This document shows, piece after piece, positions 17,249 to 27,418 of a stretch of 64,000 nucleotides of DNA (the first letter of the stretch is position 1; every line of letters begins with the position of its first letter). The stretch comes from Bradyrhizobium betae (GTDB lineage: Bacteria; Pseudomonadota; Alphaproteobacteria; Rhizobiales; Xanthobacteraceae). Made by a program: the position numbers and the translations under genes. The notes under the pieces are model-generated. The model did not search any database, was not told where the DNA came from, and was given only the letters and a program-made list of their open reading frames with translations. Location: the NCBI RefSeq assembly GCF_004123905.1, contig NZ_MZXW01000005.1, positions 1-64,000 of the forward strand, in the 5' to 3' direction.

Positions 17249-18616
17249 TCAGTTCGACTTCGTCGCCGGTGCCGCGGCCGGCTGAGCAGCGGCCTGCGGG
17301 GCGCGGCCGACGACGACGGTCAAGAGGCCCTGACCCCAGAGCCGCTTGGCGGCCGCCTTGGCGTCATCCATGGTGACCGCATCGACGATGGCGTTGCGCT
17401 TCTCGATATAGTCGATCGGCAGCTTGTCCTGCTGATATTGCAGCAGCGCCTGCGCGAGCTTCGAGGAGGTGTCGAGCGCCAGCATCTGCGAGCCCTTCAG
17501 GTACGACTTGGCCTCGTCGAGCTCCTTCTGCGTCGGGCCCTCCTCGGCGATGCGGCGCACCTCCTTGTCGATGGCGTCGATGGTGTCGCCGGCACGGTCG
17601 GCGCGGGTGCCGGTGTTGCCGATGAAGATCGCCGAATGCTCCATCCACAGGAGCGATTCGTACACCGAATAGGCAAGGCCCCGCTTCTCGCGAACTTCGC
17701 GATAGAGCCGCGAGGACAATCCCCCGCCGCCGAGGATGTGGTTGACGACATAGGCCGCCATGAAGCTCGGATCGCTGCGCTTCACGCCGGGGCCACCGAA
17801 GGTGATCACGGTCTGCGGCACGTCGAGCGGCACGAAAGCGCGCTGCGGCGGTTTTGCGGCCTCGATGTCGGCGACCGGCGTCAGATCGGCCTTGGCGGGC
17901 AGGCTGCCAAAGGTATGATCGAGCAGCTTGCCGAGGGTGGCCGGATCGACGTCGCCGACGACTGCGACCTTCAAAGTGTCCTTGGCGAGCACGCGGCCGA
18001 CATAATCCTTCATGTCGGCGACCGTGACGGTCGGCACGCTGTCGAGTGTGCCGTTGGTTTGGCGGCCGTAGGGATGATCGCCGAACGTGACTTCGAGGAA
18101 TTTGCGGCTTGCCAGCGAGGTCGGGTTGGTGGTTTCGCGGCGCAGGCCGGAGAGAACCTGCGAGCGGATGCGTTCGACGTCCGCAGTGTCGAAATGCGGC
18201 GAGGTCAGCGCGCTTCGCAGCAGGTCGAAGGCCTCGTCCTTGTTGTCGCGCAGCATGCGCAGGCTACCGCGGAAGGTGTCGCGGGTGGCGCTGAAGGAGA
18301 GCTCGATGGCGCGGCGGTCGAGCCGCTCGTGGAAGGTCTTGGAGTCGAGATCGCCGGAGCCCTCGTCGAGGAGGTCGCCGACGAGGTTGGCGACGCCGGA
18401 CTTGTCCTTGGGATCCTGCGCCGAGCCGCCGGCAAAGGAATATTCCATGGCGATCAACGGCACGGTCGCGTCCTGCACGAACCAGGCCTCAATACCGCCG
18501 GGCGAGATCAAGCGCTGGATTTTTGCGGCGGCTTGCGACGGCGAGACGGTCGCGAGCGCAAGCGCCGCGCCGGTGGCAAGCGAGAAGGCGACGCGTCGAA
18601 GGAAGGGATAGGTCAC
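17249..18616 (-). CDS. M16-family peptidase-like protein lacking the zinc site
   Basis: 456 residues beginning at GTG 18616, which overlaps the stop of the upstream M16 gene (GTGA) and has GAGGAG eight bases before it. A Sec signal ends near SQA-AA. It has the two M16 halves (GGLSSRLYREVREKRGLAY is typical of the second), but the position of HxxEH reads GVANLVGDLLDEG, with no His. It is therefore the non-catalytic partner, as in beta-MPP or other heterodimeric M16 enzymes. Confidence 0.88.
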   Translation of the reverse strand: MTYPFLRRVAFSLATGAALALATVSPSQAAAKIQRLISPGGIEAWFVQDATVPLIAMEYSFAGGSAQDPKDKSGVANLVGDLLDEGSGDLDSKTFHERLDRRAIELSFSATRDTFRGSLRMLRDNKDEAFDLLRSALTSPHFDTADVERIRSQVLSGLRRETTNPTSLASRKFLEVTFGDHPYGRQTNGTLDSVPTVTVADMKDYVGRVLAKDTLKVAVVGDVDPATLGKLLDHTFGSLPAKADLTPVADIEAAKPPQRAFVPLDVPQTVITFGGPGVKRSDPSFMAAYVVNHILGGGGLSSRLYREVREKRGLAYSVYESLLWMEHSAIFIGNTGTRADRAGDTIDAIDKEVRRIAEEGPTQKELDEAKSYLKGSQMLALDTSSKLAQALLQYQQDKLPIDYIEKRNAIVDAVTMDDAKAAAKRLWGQGLLTVVVGRAPQAAAQPAAAPATKSN

Positions 18617-20007
18617 GAACGCTTCTCCTCGCGCTTGGCGGCACTGGTGTCCTTGATCAGATAGCCCGTCACCGAACGCTTCTTCTCGAGCCATTTCTGC
18701 GCAACGGCGCGAACCTGCTCGGCGGTGACGGCACGAATGCGGTCCGGCCAGCTCCTGATGTCCTCGACCGACAGGCCCGTCGTCAGTGCGCCGCCATACC
18801 AGCGCGCCAGCACGGCCTGATTGTCCTGGGCGTAGATCGCCTCCGCAATGAGCTGGGTCTTGACCCGCTCGAGGTCCTCGGCGCGGATCGGGTTCTGCGC
18901 GATGTCGGCGATGACGCCGTCAATCACCTGCTCGACCTCGGCAAAGCTGACGCCGGGCTTCGGCGAGGCCGCCACCGCGAACTGGGTCGGATCGAGCGAG
19001 GTGCTGGAATAGCTGGCGCTGGCGGAGACCGCCAGCGGCTTGTCGACGACGAGGGCGCGGTAGAGATAGGAATTGCTGCCGCTGCCCATCAGTTGCGCCA
19101 GCACGTCGAGGGCCGCGCTCTCGCCGGCCGCGGCCGTCGTTGCGGAGGGCACGAGATAATAGCGGCGCAGGCTCGGCTGCTCGACCCGCGGGTCGGCCAG
19201 CGTGACGGTGCGCGGTGCCGCCGGCTCAGGCTCCTGCGGACGAACGCGCTGTGCCGGGATTGCGGACTGGGCCGGGATCGAGCCGAAATTGCGCTCCACC
19301 AGCGGGCGCACGTCGGCAGCTTCGACGTCGCCCGCGATGACCAGGATCGCATTGTTCGGCGCGTAGAAGCGGCGGTAGAAGGCGAGCGCATCCTCGCGAT
19401 CGAGCTTCTCGATCTCCTGATGCCAACCGATCACCGGTCGGCCATAGGGATGGTTGAGATAGAGCGCGGCCATGATCTGCTCGTTGAGCCGCGCATCGGG
19501 ATTGTTGGCGACGCGCATGTTGTACTCTTCGAGCACGACATCGCGCTCGGGCAGCACATTCTCGTCCTTGAGGATGAGGCCGGTCATGCGGTCGGCCTCG
19601 AACTCCATCATGGTCGGCAACTGCTCTTTCGGCACCCGCTGGTAGTAGTTGGTGTAGTCGACCGAGGTCGAGGCGTTCTCGTTGCCGCCGACACGGAGCA
19701 CGGTCTGGGAGAATTCGCCGACCGGATGCTTCGACGTGCCCTTGAACATCAGGTGCTCGAGGAAATGCGCGAGCCCGGATTTGCCCGGCGTCTCGTCGGC
19801 CGAGCCGACCTTGTACCAGATCATCTCGGTGACAACAGGCGTGCGGTGATCCGGGATCACCACGACCTGGAGGCCGTTGGGAAGCGTGAAGCTGGCAGGC
19901 GGGGCCGATGTCACCGTGGTCTGGGCGAGGGCGGCGCCGGCCGTCAGGACACTGGTCGAAAGCAGCGCGGCAAGGAGGCAGGCAACCGGTCGGTTTGCAG
20001 ACATCAT
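18613..20007 (-). CDS. M16 zinc metallopeptidase, catalytic partner
   Basis: About 464 residues. A Sec signal (MMSANRPVACLLAALLS, cut near ALA-Q) is followed by the inverted zinc motif HFLEH in GKSGLAHFLEHLMFKGT and the downstream Glu ligand in EFEADRM. ATG 20007 and ATG 20004 are both possible, with AGGGA upstream. It is the first gene of the two-gene unit; the pair probably forms a periplasmic heterodimer that degrades peptides. Confidence 0.92.
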   Translation of the reverse strand: MMSANRPVACLLAALLSTSVLTAGAALAQTTVTSAPPASFTLPNGLQVVVIPDHRTPVVTEMIWYKVGSADETPGKSGLAHFLEHLMFKGTSKHPVGEFSQTVLRVGGNENASTSVDYTNYYQRVPKEQLPTMMEFEADRMTGLILKDENVLPERDVVLEEYNMRVANNPDARLNEQIMAALYLNHPYGRPVIGWHQEIEKLDREDALAFYRRFYAPNNAILVIAGDVEAADVRPLVERNFGSIPAQSAIPAQRVRPQEPEPAAPRTVTLADPRVEQPSLRRYYLVPSATTAAAGESAALDVLAQLMGSGSNSYLYRALVVDKPLAVSASASYSSTSLDPTQFAVAASPKPGVSFAEVEQVIDGVIADIAQNPIRAEDLERVKTQLIAEAIYAQDNQAVLARWYGGALTTGLSVEDIRSWPDRIRAVTAEQVRAVAQKWLEKKRSVTGYLIKDTSAAKREEKRS

Positions 20008-20210
20008 GATCCCTGGTGAAAGGCCGAGGTCCGGATGTCCGGCTCGGAGGCACGGCATGCTACACCGTGCGGCTGAGGCTTCGCGTCACGAAGCAGAGAA
20101 CTCAACGCTTAGGCAAGTTACTGATAAGCAATTTACGGACCGCGTCCGGCGTGCATCAGCCGCCGGCGCCGAGTTCGCTTCTGTCCGGATGTCGCTGCGC
20201 GCGAGGGGCG

Positions 20211-20936
20211 CTATTGTTCCTTGTCCTTGCCGGACATGATGTCGAAATAGGTCTTTTTCGTATTGTCCTTACCGGCGCCATAGGCGTAGTTCGAGGACGG
20301 CGTCTGGTATCCCGGCGGAGGCTCGACCAGCGACTGGCGCGGGGGCTCCGACGTGAACTTCGTCTCCTCGGAGCCGCTGCCACCCTTTAGCATGCCCCAC
20401 AGACCGCCGGTGAAACCGAGCTGGGCGGGGCTAAGCGACGGGTTGGAGTTGGTGCCCGGCTGAATCGGATCATTGCTCGTGCGCTCGGGTGCGGCCGTCT
20501 GGCCGGCCTTCATCTCGGCGGGCGTCAGCGGTTGGGCTGCCTGCCAATTCTCAGTCGCCTTGGTGGCCTTCTTCCGTGCGGCGATGGCTTCCTTGCGGCG
20601 CTTCTCCTCGGGGTCCTTGGGCCAGTTCGGCGCGGCCTTGGCCTGGGACGCGGGAGGCGGCAGGTCGAGTTTGGGCGGCACCACCAGCGGCGAGCGCTCG
20701 CGGTATTCGATGCCGGGCTTTTCCATGCTCTTGGCGCCGATGCCGGACATCAGATTGTCGATGATCTTCTCTTCGAAGGTCATCCCGTCGTCATCATCGT
20801 CGTCGTCACCGGCGCGCGCCGCGCCTGCTGACATCACGAGACCGATGCCGAGCGCGACAGCGGACAATTTCAACGCCCGCCAGAACCCGGATTGGGGATC
20901 TCGAACCATCGAACCGCTGGTCTCGGAGCTGCGCAT
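20211..20936 (-). CDS. exported protein of unknown function, acidic N-terminus
   Basis: About 241 residues from ATG 20936; ATG 20909 is also possible. A signal-like stretch (LKLSAVALGIGLVMSAGAARA) is followed by GDDDDDDD, then FEEKIIDNLMSGIG, and a Pro/Lys/Ala-rich low-complexity body ending in KDKEQ. No catalytic motif seen. It lies just downstream of lspA on the same strand, 97 bp away. A proline-rich periplasmic or peptidoglycan-associated protein is plausible but not shown. Confidence 0.65.
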   Translation of the reverse strand: MRSSETSGSMVRDPQSGFWRALKLSAVALGIGLVMSAGAARAGDDDDDDDGMTFEEKIIDNLMSGIGAKSMEKPGIEYRERSPLVVPPKLDLPPPASQAKAAPNWPKDPEEKRRKEAIAARKKATKATENWQAAQPLTPAEMKAGQTAAPERTSNDPIQPGTNSNPSLSPAQLGFTGGLWGMLKGGSGSEETKFTSEPPRQSLVEPPPGYQTPSSNYAYGAGKDNTKKTYFDIMSGKDKEQ

Positions 20937-21033
20937 CACTGTACCTGTTCCATATTGTGACAGATCGCCGCTCGCACGCGGCCAGTCCTCGCAAAAAAGC
21001 AAGGTTCCGCCTCCCCGCCCGTATCGGCCGGGA

Positions 21034-21528
21034 TCAGGGCGCTTTTGCGGCGGGTACCCCCAGGAAGGAATCATACAATAGCGCCGCCACCCCAGCAACG
21101 ATGGCCACATCCGCGAGGTTGAAAACATACCAATTATAGGTATTTCCGCCTATCTCGATGTGGAACAGGGCGAAATCGACCACCGCGCCGTAGGCGAAGC
21201 GGTCAATGCCGTTGCCGATCGCGCCGCCGATGATCAGCCCGAGCGCGATGGTCGCCAGCAGCGTGTGCGACCTGGCCATCCAGATCGCCAGTGCGACCAC
21301 GGCGATGACCTTCACGGCCATCAGCGCGATCTGCGCCGCCTGGCTGTCGTTCTGGAGCCAGCCGAAGCTGATGCCGATGTTCCAGGCCAGCACCAGGTCG
21401 AAGAACGGCATCACCTGCACCGCGCCGCGGCGGGCGAGGTCGAACACGTTCAGCAGCCAGAGCTTTGAAGCCTGGTCGGCCACGAGCGTGGCCATGGCCG
21501 CGAGGATGCCGGCGCGGAGCGGGGTCAT
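21034..21528 (-). CDS. lspA: lipoprotein signal peptidase (signal peptidase II)
   Basis: 164 residues with four hydrophobic segments. The aspartyl-protease motifs are present: GNGIDRFAYGAVVDF and FNLADVAIV carry the two catalytic Asp. It cleaves diacylated prolipoproteins made by Lgt, also encoded in this window at 57-58 kb. It starts at ATG 21528, nine bases after the ileS stop; ileS-lspA is a widely conserved order. Confidence 0.95.
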   Translation of the reverse strand: MTPLRAGILAAMATLVADQASKLWLLNVFDLARRGAVQVMPFFDLVLAWNIGISFGWLQNDSQAAQIALMAVKVIAVVALAIWMARSHTLLATIALGLIIGGAIGNGIDRFAYGAVVDFALFHIEIGGNTYNWYVFNLADVAIVAGVAALLYDSFLGVPAAKAP

Positions 21529-21536
21529 GGCCGGGA

Positions 21537-24536
21537 TCAGACGCTCACGCCCAACGCCTTCCATTCGCGCAGCGCCTTGGCATCGCGCGGGGTGACGTCG
21601 GGATATTCAGCGTCTTCGCCCACCATCGGCGAGATCTTCCAGGAGCGGGCGCATTTGGTGCCGATCGCCTTCTCGACGATCACCGCGACACCAGGCACCG
21701 CATCGAGACGGAATGCATTGGCCGGCGCCTCGCCTTCGCGCACCTCGTAGTTCGAGGTGATGCAGACCTCGGCAAGATCAGTGTCGAACAGCGTCGCCAG
21801 CATGTCGCGGTCGGCGAGATAGATCACCGGAGAGGCCTCGAGCGACGAGCCGATGTTCTTGGCGGCGCGTTCGAGCTCCAGCGCACCGGTGACGACGCGG
21901 CGGACGTTGCGGATCGTCTCCCACTTCGCGGCGAGTTTGTCGTCGCGAAGCTTTTCGAGGTTTTCGGGGAATAGCGTCAGGTGCACCGACGGTTCGGCGT
22001 CCGGCCTGTACATCCGCCAGGATTCCTCCGCGGTGAAGCTCAGGATCGGCGCCAGCCATTTCAGGACCGAGGCGCACAAGAGGTCGATCGTCGTCAACGC
22101 CGCCTTGCGTGTCAGCGAGGACGGCGGATCGCAATAGAGCGTATCCTTGCGGATGTCGAAATAGAACGCGGAGAGCTCGCTGTTCAGGAAGGCGGACAGG
22201 GTCGCGACCACGGTCTTGTAGTCGAACTCCTGATAGGCCTTGCGGACCACGTCCGCACGCACCGCAAGCTCGTGCAGCATCAGCCGCTCGAGCTCGGGCA
22301 TCTCGGCAGGCGCGACCGCATCGGCCGGCTTGAAGTGATGCAGCGTTCCAAGCATCCAGCGCACGGTGTTGCGCAGCTTGCGATAGGTCTCGATGGTGTT
22401 CTTCAGGATCTCCGGGCCGATGCGCTGGTCGTCGGCATAGTCGGTAGCGCAGACCCACAGGCGCAGGATGTCCGCGCCAGAATCCTTGATCACCTTCTGC
22501 GGCTCGACGGTGTTGCCGATCGACTTCGACATCTTGCGGCCGTTCTCGTCGAGCGTGAAGCCGTGGGTGAGCACGATGTCGTAGGGCGCGCGGCCCCGCG
22601 TGCCTGCGCTTTCCAGCAGCGAGGAATGAAACCAGCCGCGATGCTGGTCGCTGCCTTCGAGGTACATCACGGTGTCGCTGCCGCCGTCGATCTTGCGGAC
22701 GATGTTGCCGAGCTGCGGGAAGTTCTGGCGATCCTCGAGCACGAAGGCGTGCGTGGAGCCGGAATCGAACCAGACGTCGCAGATGTCGTCGACCTTTTTC
22801 CAGTCTTCGCTCGCGCGGGAGCCGAGGAAGCGCTCGCGGGCGCCGTCCATGTACCAGGCGTCGGCGCCTTCCTCCATGAAGGCTTCGCTGATGCGCTGGT
22901 TGACGATCTCGTCCTGCAGGATCTCGGCCGAGCCGTCGCTCTTCTCGCGCACGAACACAGCGATCGGCACGCCCCATGCGCGCTGGCGCGAGATCACCCA
23001 GTCAGGGCGATTGGCGATCATGCCGTTGATGCGGTTCTCGCCTGACGGCGGCACCCATTGCGTCACCGAGATCGCATGCAGCGCGCGGGCGCGCAGCGTG
23101 TCGCCCTTCTTCGCATGGCCATCCTCGCTGATGTCCTTGTCCATCGCGATGAACCATTGCGGCGTGTTGCGGAAGATTACCGGCTTCTTCGAGCGCCAGG
23201 AATGCGGATATTGGTGCTTGAGGCGGCCGCGCGCCAGCAGCTTGCCGCCCTCGATCAGCGCCTTGATCACGGCCTCGTTGGCATCGCCCTTCTCGCCCTT
23301 GTCGTTGAGCACGCGCTTGCCGGTGAAGCCGGGGGCCTGTGCGGTGTAGGCACCGTTCTCGTCGACAGTGTAGGGGATCGCGGTCGAGATGCCGCGTTCA
23401 TCGAGCTCGCGGGTATTGGCCATCCAGACGTCAAAATCCTCGCGGCCGTGGCTCGGCGCGGTGTGCACGAAGCCGGTGCCGGTATCGTCGGTGACGTGAT
23501 CGCCGGCGAGCAGCGGCACGATGAACTCGTAGCCGCCGTCGAAGCCGCGCAAGGGATGAGCGCACTCGACGGCGTCCAGCGTGTCGCCTGGAATGTCGCG
23601 CACCTTCTTATAGGACGTGACGCGCGCCTGCTTGAACACCTCTGCGGCGAGCGCATCGGCCAGGATCAGGAGATCGCCGTTTTTGGCCCAATTGTCCGCG
23701 GGCGCGTCCGTCACCTCAAAGAGGCCATAGGCGATCTTCGGCGAGAACGAGATGGCGCGGTTGCCGGGCAGCGTCCACGGCGTGGTGGTCCAGATCACCA
23801 CGCTCGCGGAAGCCAGCGCGCCATGCGCGGGCGAGGTGACCGGGAATTTCACCCAGACCATGTCGGAGGTGAAGTCCTCGTACTCGACCTCGGCTTCCGC
23901 AAGCGCGGTCTTCTCGACCACGCTCCACATCACCGGCTTGGAGCCGCGATAGAGCGTGCCGTTGGCCGCGAACTTCATCAGCTCGCGCGCGATCTGCGCT
24001 TCGGCCGGATAGCTCATCGTCTGATAGGGATGATCCCAGTCACCGACGATGCCGAGCCGCTTGAACTCTTCGCGCTGCACATTGATCCAGTGCGTCGCAT
24101 AGGCGCGGCACTCCTTTCGGAACGCCACCATCGCGGTGGAGTCGCGGAAGTCGGGCTTCTGCTTGCCCTTCTTGCGGTAGTTCTCCTCCTCGATCTTCCA
24201 TTCGATCGGCAGGCCGTGGCAGTCCCAGCCAGGTACGTAATTGGAGTCGAAGCCCAGCATCTGCTGGCTCTTGGTCACGACGTCCTTGAGGATCTTGTTC
24301 AGCGCGTGCCCGATATGGATGTTGCCGTTGGCGTAGGGCGGGCCGTCATGCAGCACGAATTTGGGGCGGCCCTCGGCTTCCTGGCGCAGTCTGTCGTAGA
24401 GGCCGATGTCGTTCCAGTATTTCAGGATTTCCGGCTCGCGCTGCGGCAGGCCGGCGCGCATCGGGAAATCCGTCTGCGGCAAATAAAGGGTCTTCGAATA
24501 GTCGTTGGAATCGGACTTTTGCGGCTTTTCGGACAT
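21537..24536 (-). CDS. ileS: isoleucyl-tRNA synthetase
   Basis: 999 residues. Class I motifs HIGH ([12 protein letters not shown], about residue 75) and KMSKS ([11 protein letters not shown], about 625) are in place, with the large CP1 editing insertion between them. The extreme C-terminus ([10 protein letters not shown]) lacks a visible Cys-rich zinc module, but CARSWKIS near the end is the usual remnant. Followed by lspA; both are single-copy essential genes. Confidence 0.97.
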   Translation of the reverse strand: MSEKPQKSDSNDYSKTLYLPQTDFPMRAGLPQREPEILKYWNDIGLYDRLRQEAEGRPKFVLHDGPPYANGNIHIGHALNKILKDVVTKSQQMLGFDSNYVPGWDCHGLPIEWKIEEENYRKKGKQKPDFRDSTAMVAFRKECRAYATHWINVQREEFKRLGIVGDWDHPYQTMSYPAEAQIARELMKFAANGTLYRGSKPVMWSVVEKTALAEAEVEYEDFTSDMVWVKFPVTSPAHGALASASVVIWTTTPWTLPGNRAISFSPKIAYGLFEVTDAPADNWAKNGDLLILADALAAEVFKQARVTSYKKVRDIPGDTLDAVECAHPLRGFDGGYEFIVPLLAGDHVTDDTGTGFVHTAPSHGREDFDVWMANTRELDERGISTAIPYTVDENGAYTAQAPGFTGKRVLNDKGEKGDANEAVIKALIEGGKLLARGRLKHQYPHSWRSKKPVIFRNTPQWFIAMDKDISEDGHAKKGDTLRARALHAISVTQWVPPSGENRINGMIANRPDWVISRQRAWGVPIAVFVREKSDGSAEILQDEIVNQRISEAFMEEGADAWYMDGARERFLGSRASEDWKKVDDICDVWFDSGSTHAFVLEDRQNFPQLGNIVRKIDGGSDTVMYLEGSDQHRGWFHSSLLESAGTRGRAPYDIVLTHGFTLDENGRKMSKSIGNTVEPQKVIKDSGADILRLWVCATDYADDQRIGPEILKNTIETYRKLRNTVRWMLGTLHHFKPADAVAPAEMPELERLMLHELAVRADVVRKAYQEFDYKTVVATLSAFLNSELSAFYFDIRKDTLYCDPPSSLTRKAALTTIDLLCASVLKWLAPILSFTAEESWRMYRPDAEPSVHLTLFPENLEKLRDDKLAAKWETIRNVRRVVTGALELERAAKNIGSSLEASPVIYLADRDMLATLFDTDLAEVCITSNYEVREGEAPANAFRLDAVPGVAVIVEKAIGTKCARSWKISPMVGEDAEYPDVTPRDAKALREWKALGVSV

Positions 24537-24739
24537 GGGGCTGACTGGCTCGGAATGGCGCGGAAACGGATGGCGATGCGGAATCGCGGGGTGAAACGAC
24601 CAAATCCCGGTCTTGCGCCGAGCCTTCGGGCTCAGGCGGAAGCCGGGCCGCTAATCCCTATGATGCGCCGCGCAAACATGGGCTCTCCATAGCAGGGGGC
24701 TAAGGGAAGCGCAAAGGTCGGGCGGGTCGGTTTCGGGCC

Positions 24740-25711
24740 TCAATCGATCACGCCGAGCCGCGGAAACGCGTCCGGAGCGGCGGCCAGCATGGCGCGGGCG
24801 CGGGCGGAATCGTCGTCCATCTGGCGGATCAGGGCCTCCAGACTGTCGAATTTCAGCTCCTCGCGGATGAAGCCGATGAAGGCGCAGTCGAGCGCCTCGC
24901 CGTAGAGGTCGCCCTTGAAGTCGAACAGGAAGATTTCCAGCAGCGGTGCGCCATTATCAAAGGTCGGGCGCCGGCCGAAGCTTGCCACCCCGTCGAGGCG
25001 CTCAGGCCCGCGGCCGACCCGCACGGCGTAGATGCCGTGCTTCAGTCCGCAATTGGCGTCGAGGCGGATGTTGGCGGTGGGATAGCCGAGGTCGCGGCCG
25101 CGCTTCTCGCCGTGAATGACCTCACCGGTGATGAACCATGGCGCGCCCAGCATGGCGGTGGCCTCGTCGAGCTGCCCCTCGGCGAGCGCGATCCGGATGG
25201 CGCTCGAGGAGACCGGGCGCTCGTCGATGTCGATATGCGGCTGCACGTCGACCTCGATGCCCAGCCGGGGGGCCTCGTTGACCAGCAGGCTCGGCGAGCC
25301 GACGCGACCTTTGCCGAAATGGAAGTCGTAGCCGACGGCGATGCCGCTGACGCCGAGGCGCCCGATCAGGTCATGGTGAATGAAATCCTGCGCGGTGGTC
25401 CCGGCTCGCGCTTTGTCAAAAGTCATGACCACGGCACCGGCGAGCCCGGTGCCGGCCAGGAGCCGCAGCTTGGCCGGCTCGTCCGTCAGGCGGAATTGGG
25501 GGGTGTTGGGGCTGAAAAACCGCCGCGGATGCGGCTCGAAGGTCAACGCCAGCGCAGGGCGGCCATGCGTCCGGCCCATTTCCAGGGCGGCTGCGATCAC
25601 CGCGCGATGGCCGAGATGAACACCGTCGAAATTGCCCATGGCGACCACGGCGCCCCTCAAAATCGCGGAATCCGGCGTGGAGTCGCGGATAACGGTAAAA
25701 TGCGGGGCCAT
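24740..25711 (-). CDS. ribF: bifunctional riboflavin kinase / FAD synthetase
   Basis: 323 residues. The N-terminal adenylyltransferase has GNFDGVHLGHRAV; the C-terminal kinase has LGYPTANIRL and FDFKGDLYGE. It turns riboflavin into FMN and then FAD. ATG 25711 matches the conserved beginning; the open stretch to 25810 is non-conserved. It lies 203 bp upstream of ileS, in the order ribF-ileS-lspA common in bacteria. Confidence 0.95.
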   Translation of the reverse strand: MAPHFTVIRDSTPDSAILRGAVVAMGNFDGVHLGHRAVIAAALEMGRTHGRPALALTFEPHPRRFFSPNTPQFRLTDEPAKLRLLAGTGLAGAVVMTFDKARAGTTAQDFIHHDLIGRLGVSGIAVGYDFHFGKGRVGSPSLLVNEAPRLGIEVDVQPHIDIDERPVSSSAIRIALAEGQLDEATAMLGAPWFITGEVIHGEKRGRDLGYPTANIRLDANCGLKHGIYAVRVGRGPERLDGVASFGRRPTFDNGAPLLEIFLFDFKGDLYGEALDCAFIGFIREELKFDSLEALIRQMDDDSARARAMLAAAPDAFPRLGVID

Positions 25712-25940
25712 CAGGGGAATTCTCGAAGCGGCAGGACCTCTCGGACCGTGGCTTGACCGGCCGGACGAAGTCAAGCGGCAGGGCGGCGGCCGCATTGAAC
25801 ATGATTTCAATCCTTGAGGGGCCCCCGCAGTTAACGCGCTGTTTAACGCCTTGGTGCTAGTTCTTGAAACGTGGAACTGCGGGGCGAGAGCCGGGCGGGT
25901 CCGATCGTAATATTTCCTGGTATGCGTTGGGGGAGTCGAG

Positions 25941-26336
25941 ATGGCGGTTGATTTGTCGATGTCGGTCCTGGTGGTTGATGACTACAGCACCATGATCCGT
26001 ATCATCAGGAACCTCCTGAAGCAGCTTGGCTTCGAGAATATCGATGATGCCAGCGACGGTTCGGCGGCGCTGAACAAGATGCGCGGCAAGAAGTACGGGC
26101 TCGTGATTTCCGACTGGAACATGGAGCCGATGACGGGTTACGACCTGCTGCGCGAAGTGCGCGCGGATCCGAACTTGGCCACCACGCCCTTCATCATGAT
26201 CACTGCGGAATCGAAGACCGAGAACGTGATCGCGGCCAAGAAGGCCGGCGTGAACAACTACATCGTCAAGCCGTTCAACGCGGCGACGCTGAAGACCAAG
26301 ATCGAGGCGGTCTTCCCGGACATGGCGAGCGCGTAA
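25941..26336 (+). CDS. cheY: single-domain CheY-type response regulator
   Basis: 131 residues forming only a receiver domain: acidic pocket D13/D14, phospho-acceptor D58 in SDWNMEPMTG, T88 and K110. The DWNM context equals that of chemotaxis CheY. GGGGGAG lies ahead of ATG 25941. No cheA, cheW or cheB nearby, so it is a solitary CheY, frequent in rhizobia. It is divergent from ribF. A flagellar motor role is inferred from sequence only. Confidence 0.88.
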   Translation: MAVDLSMSVLVVDDYSTMIRIIRNLLKQLGFENIDDASDGSAALNKMRGKKYGLVISDWNMEPMTGYDLLREVRADPNLATTPFIMITAESKTENVIAAKKAGVNNYIVKPFNAATLKTKIEAVFPDMASA

Positions 26337-26371
26337 GCGCGGCCTGACCGCGAACAATTGTCCATAGAGAC

Positions 26372-26494
26372 GTCATGCCCGGGCTTGTCCCGGGCATCCG
26401 CGTTTGTGGATCTGCGAGGCAAGTCGTGGATGGCCGGAGCGTAGGCGAGCGGAAGCGATGCCGTCCTTCGGTCGGCTATGTCCGGCCATGACGG
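26372..26494. repeat. dispersed palindromic element, GTCATGCCCGGG type
   Basis: It opens with a perfect hairpin ATGCCCGGG-CTTGT-CCCGGGCAT (26375-26397) and closes with TCCGGCCATGACG. It occupies the convergent gap after cheY. The first hairpin recurs at 46704-46726. Confidence 0.7.
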
Positions 26495-26548
26495 CGTCTA
26501 GCTCTCAGCAATTGGTCTAAGCCCGCAGCACCTGCACGAGCTCGGCCA

Positions 26549-27403
26549 TCACCACTTCAATTCGCGCATCAGCGCCTTCGGCGGATGGCCGAACAATTCC
26601 AGCACGGAGGCCGGGTCGAGCTGGTCGAGGCCCTCGAACTCCTCGGCGTGGATGCCGCGGGTGACGAACAGGCAGTCGATGCCGAATTCGCGCGCGCCGG
26701 TCAGGTCGGTGCGGACGGAATCGCCGATCGCCAGCACCTTCTTCCGGTCGATCATGTGACCCTGGCGTTCGCCGGCAAGTGCCATCGCGCGCTCGTAGAT
26801 CGGCCGGTGCGGCTTGCCGTAGAAAATCACCTCGCCGCCGAGCTCCCGATAGAGCTCCGCAATCGCGCCGGCGCAATAGATCAGCCGGTCGCCGCGCTCG
26901 ACCACGATGTCGGGGTTGGCGCAGACCAGCGTCAGCTTGCGCTCGCGCGCCTTCAGCATCATGCCGCGATAGTCTTCCGCGGTCTCGGTCTCGTCGTCAT
27001 AGAGGCCGGTGCAGACGATGTAGTCGGCTTCTTCCAGTGGAGCGGTGGTCGCATCGAGGCCACGATAGATCGAGTTGTCGCGCTCGGGGCCGAGCCAGAA
27101 CATCTTGCTTCCGGGATGCTCGGCGACATAGAGCCGCGTCAAATCGCCCGACGAGACGATCGCGTCATAGGTCTCATCCGCGACGCCGAGCTTGCGCAAT
27201 TGCCGCTGCACGGAGTCGGCAGGACGTGGCGCATTGGTGATCAGGATCACCGTACCGCCGCGGCTGCGATAGGTGTGCAGCGCCTCGCAGGCTTCGGGGA
27301 AGGATTCGAGGCCGTTGTGGACCACGCCCCAGATGTCGCTGAGCACGACGTCGACGCCGCCCACGAGCTCGCGCAGGCTTTCGGCGAAATGCAGCGTGGT
27401 CAT
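26549..27403 (-). CDS. HAD-superfamily class IIA hydrolase (TIGR01459-type)
   Basis: 284 residues. The HAD motif I is DIWGVVHNG (Asp nucleophile; the second Asp of DxD is replaced by Trp-Gly, as usual in this subfamily), motif II ITNAPRP, and motif IV VLAIGDSVRTDLTGA. Related to NagD-type nucleotide or sugar phosphatases; the physiological substrate is unknown. It starts 15 bp after the stop of the EAL-like gene, so the two are co-transcribed. Confidence 0.88.
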   Translation of the reverse strand: MTTLHFAESLRELVGGVDVVLSDIWGVVHNGLESFPEACEALHTYRSRGGTVILITNAPRPADSVQRQLRKLGVADETYDAIVSSGDLTRLYVAEHPGSKMFWLGPERDNSIYRGLDATTAPLEEADYIVCTGLYDDETETAEDYRGMMLKARERKLTLVCANPDIVVERGDRLIYCAGAIAELYRELGGEVIFYGKPHRPIYERAMALAGERQGHMIDRKKVLAIGDSVRTDLTGAREFGIDCLFVTRGIHAEEFEGLDQLDPASVLELFGHPPKALMRELKW

Positions 27404-27418
27404 GATGCGTGCGGCCGA

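Noticed and set aside
17204..18664. 486-codon plus-strand frame opposite the M16-like gene
   Set aside because: Antisense shadow; composition and codon pattern follow the M16 gene's third-position GC.
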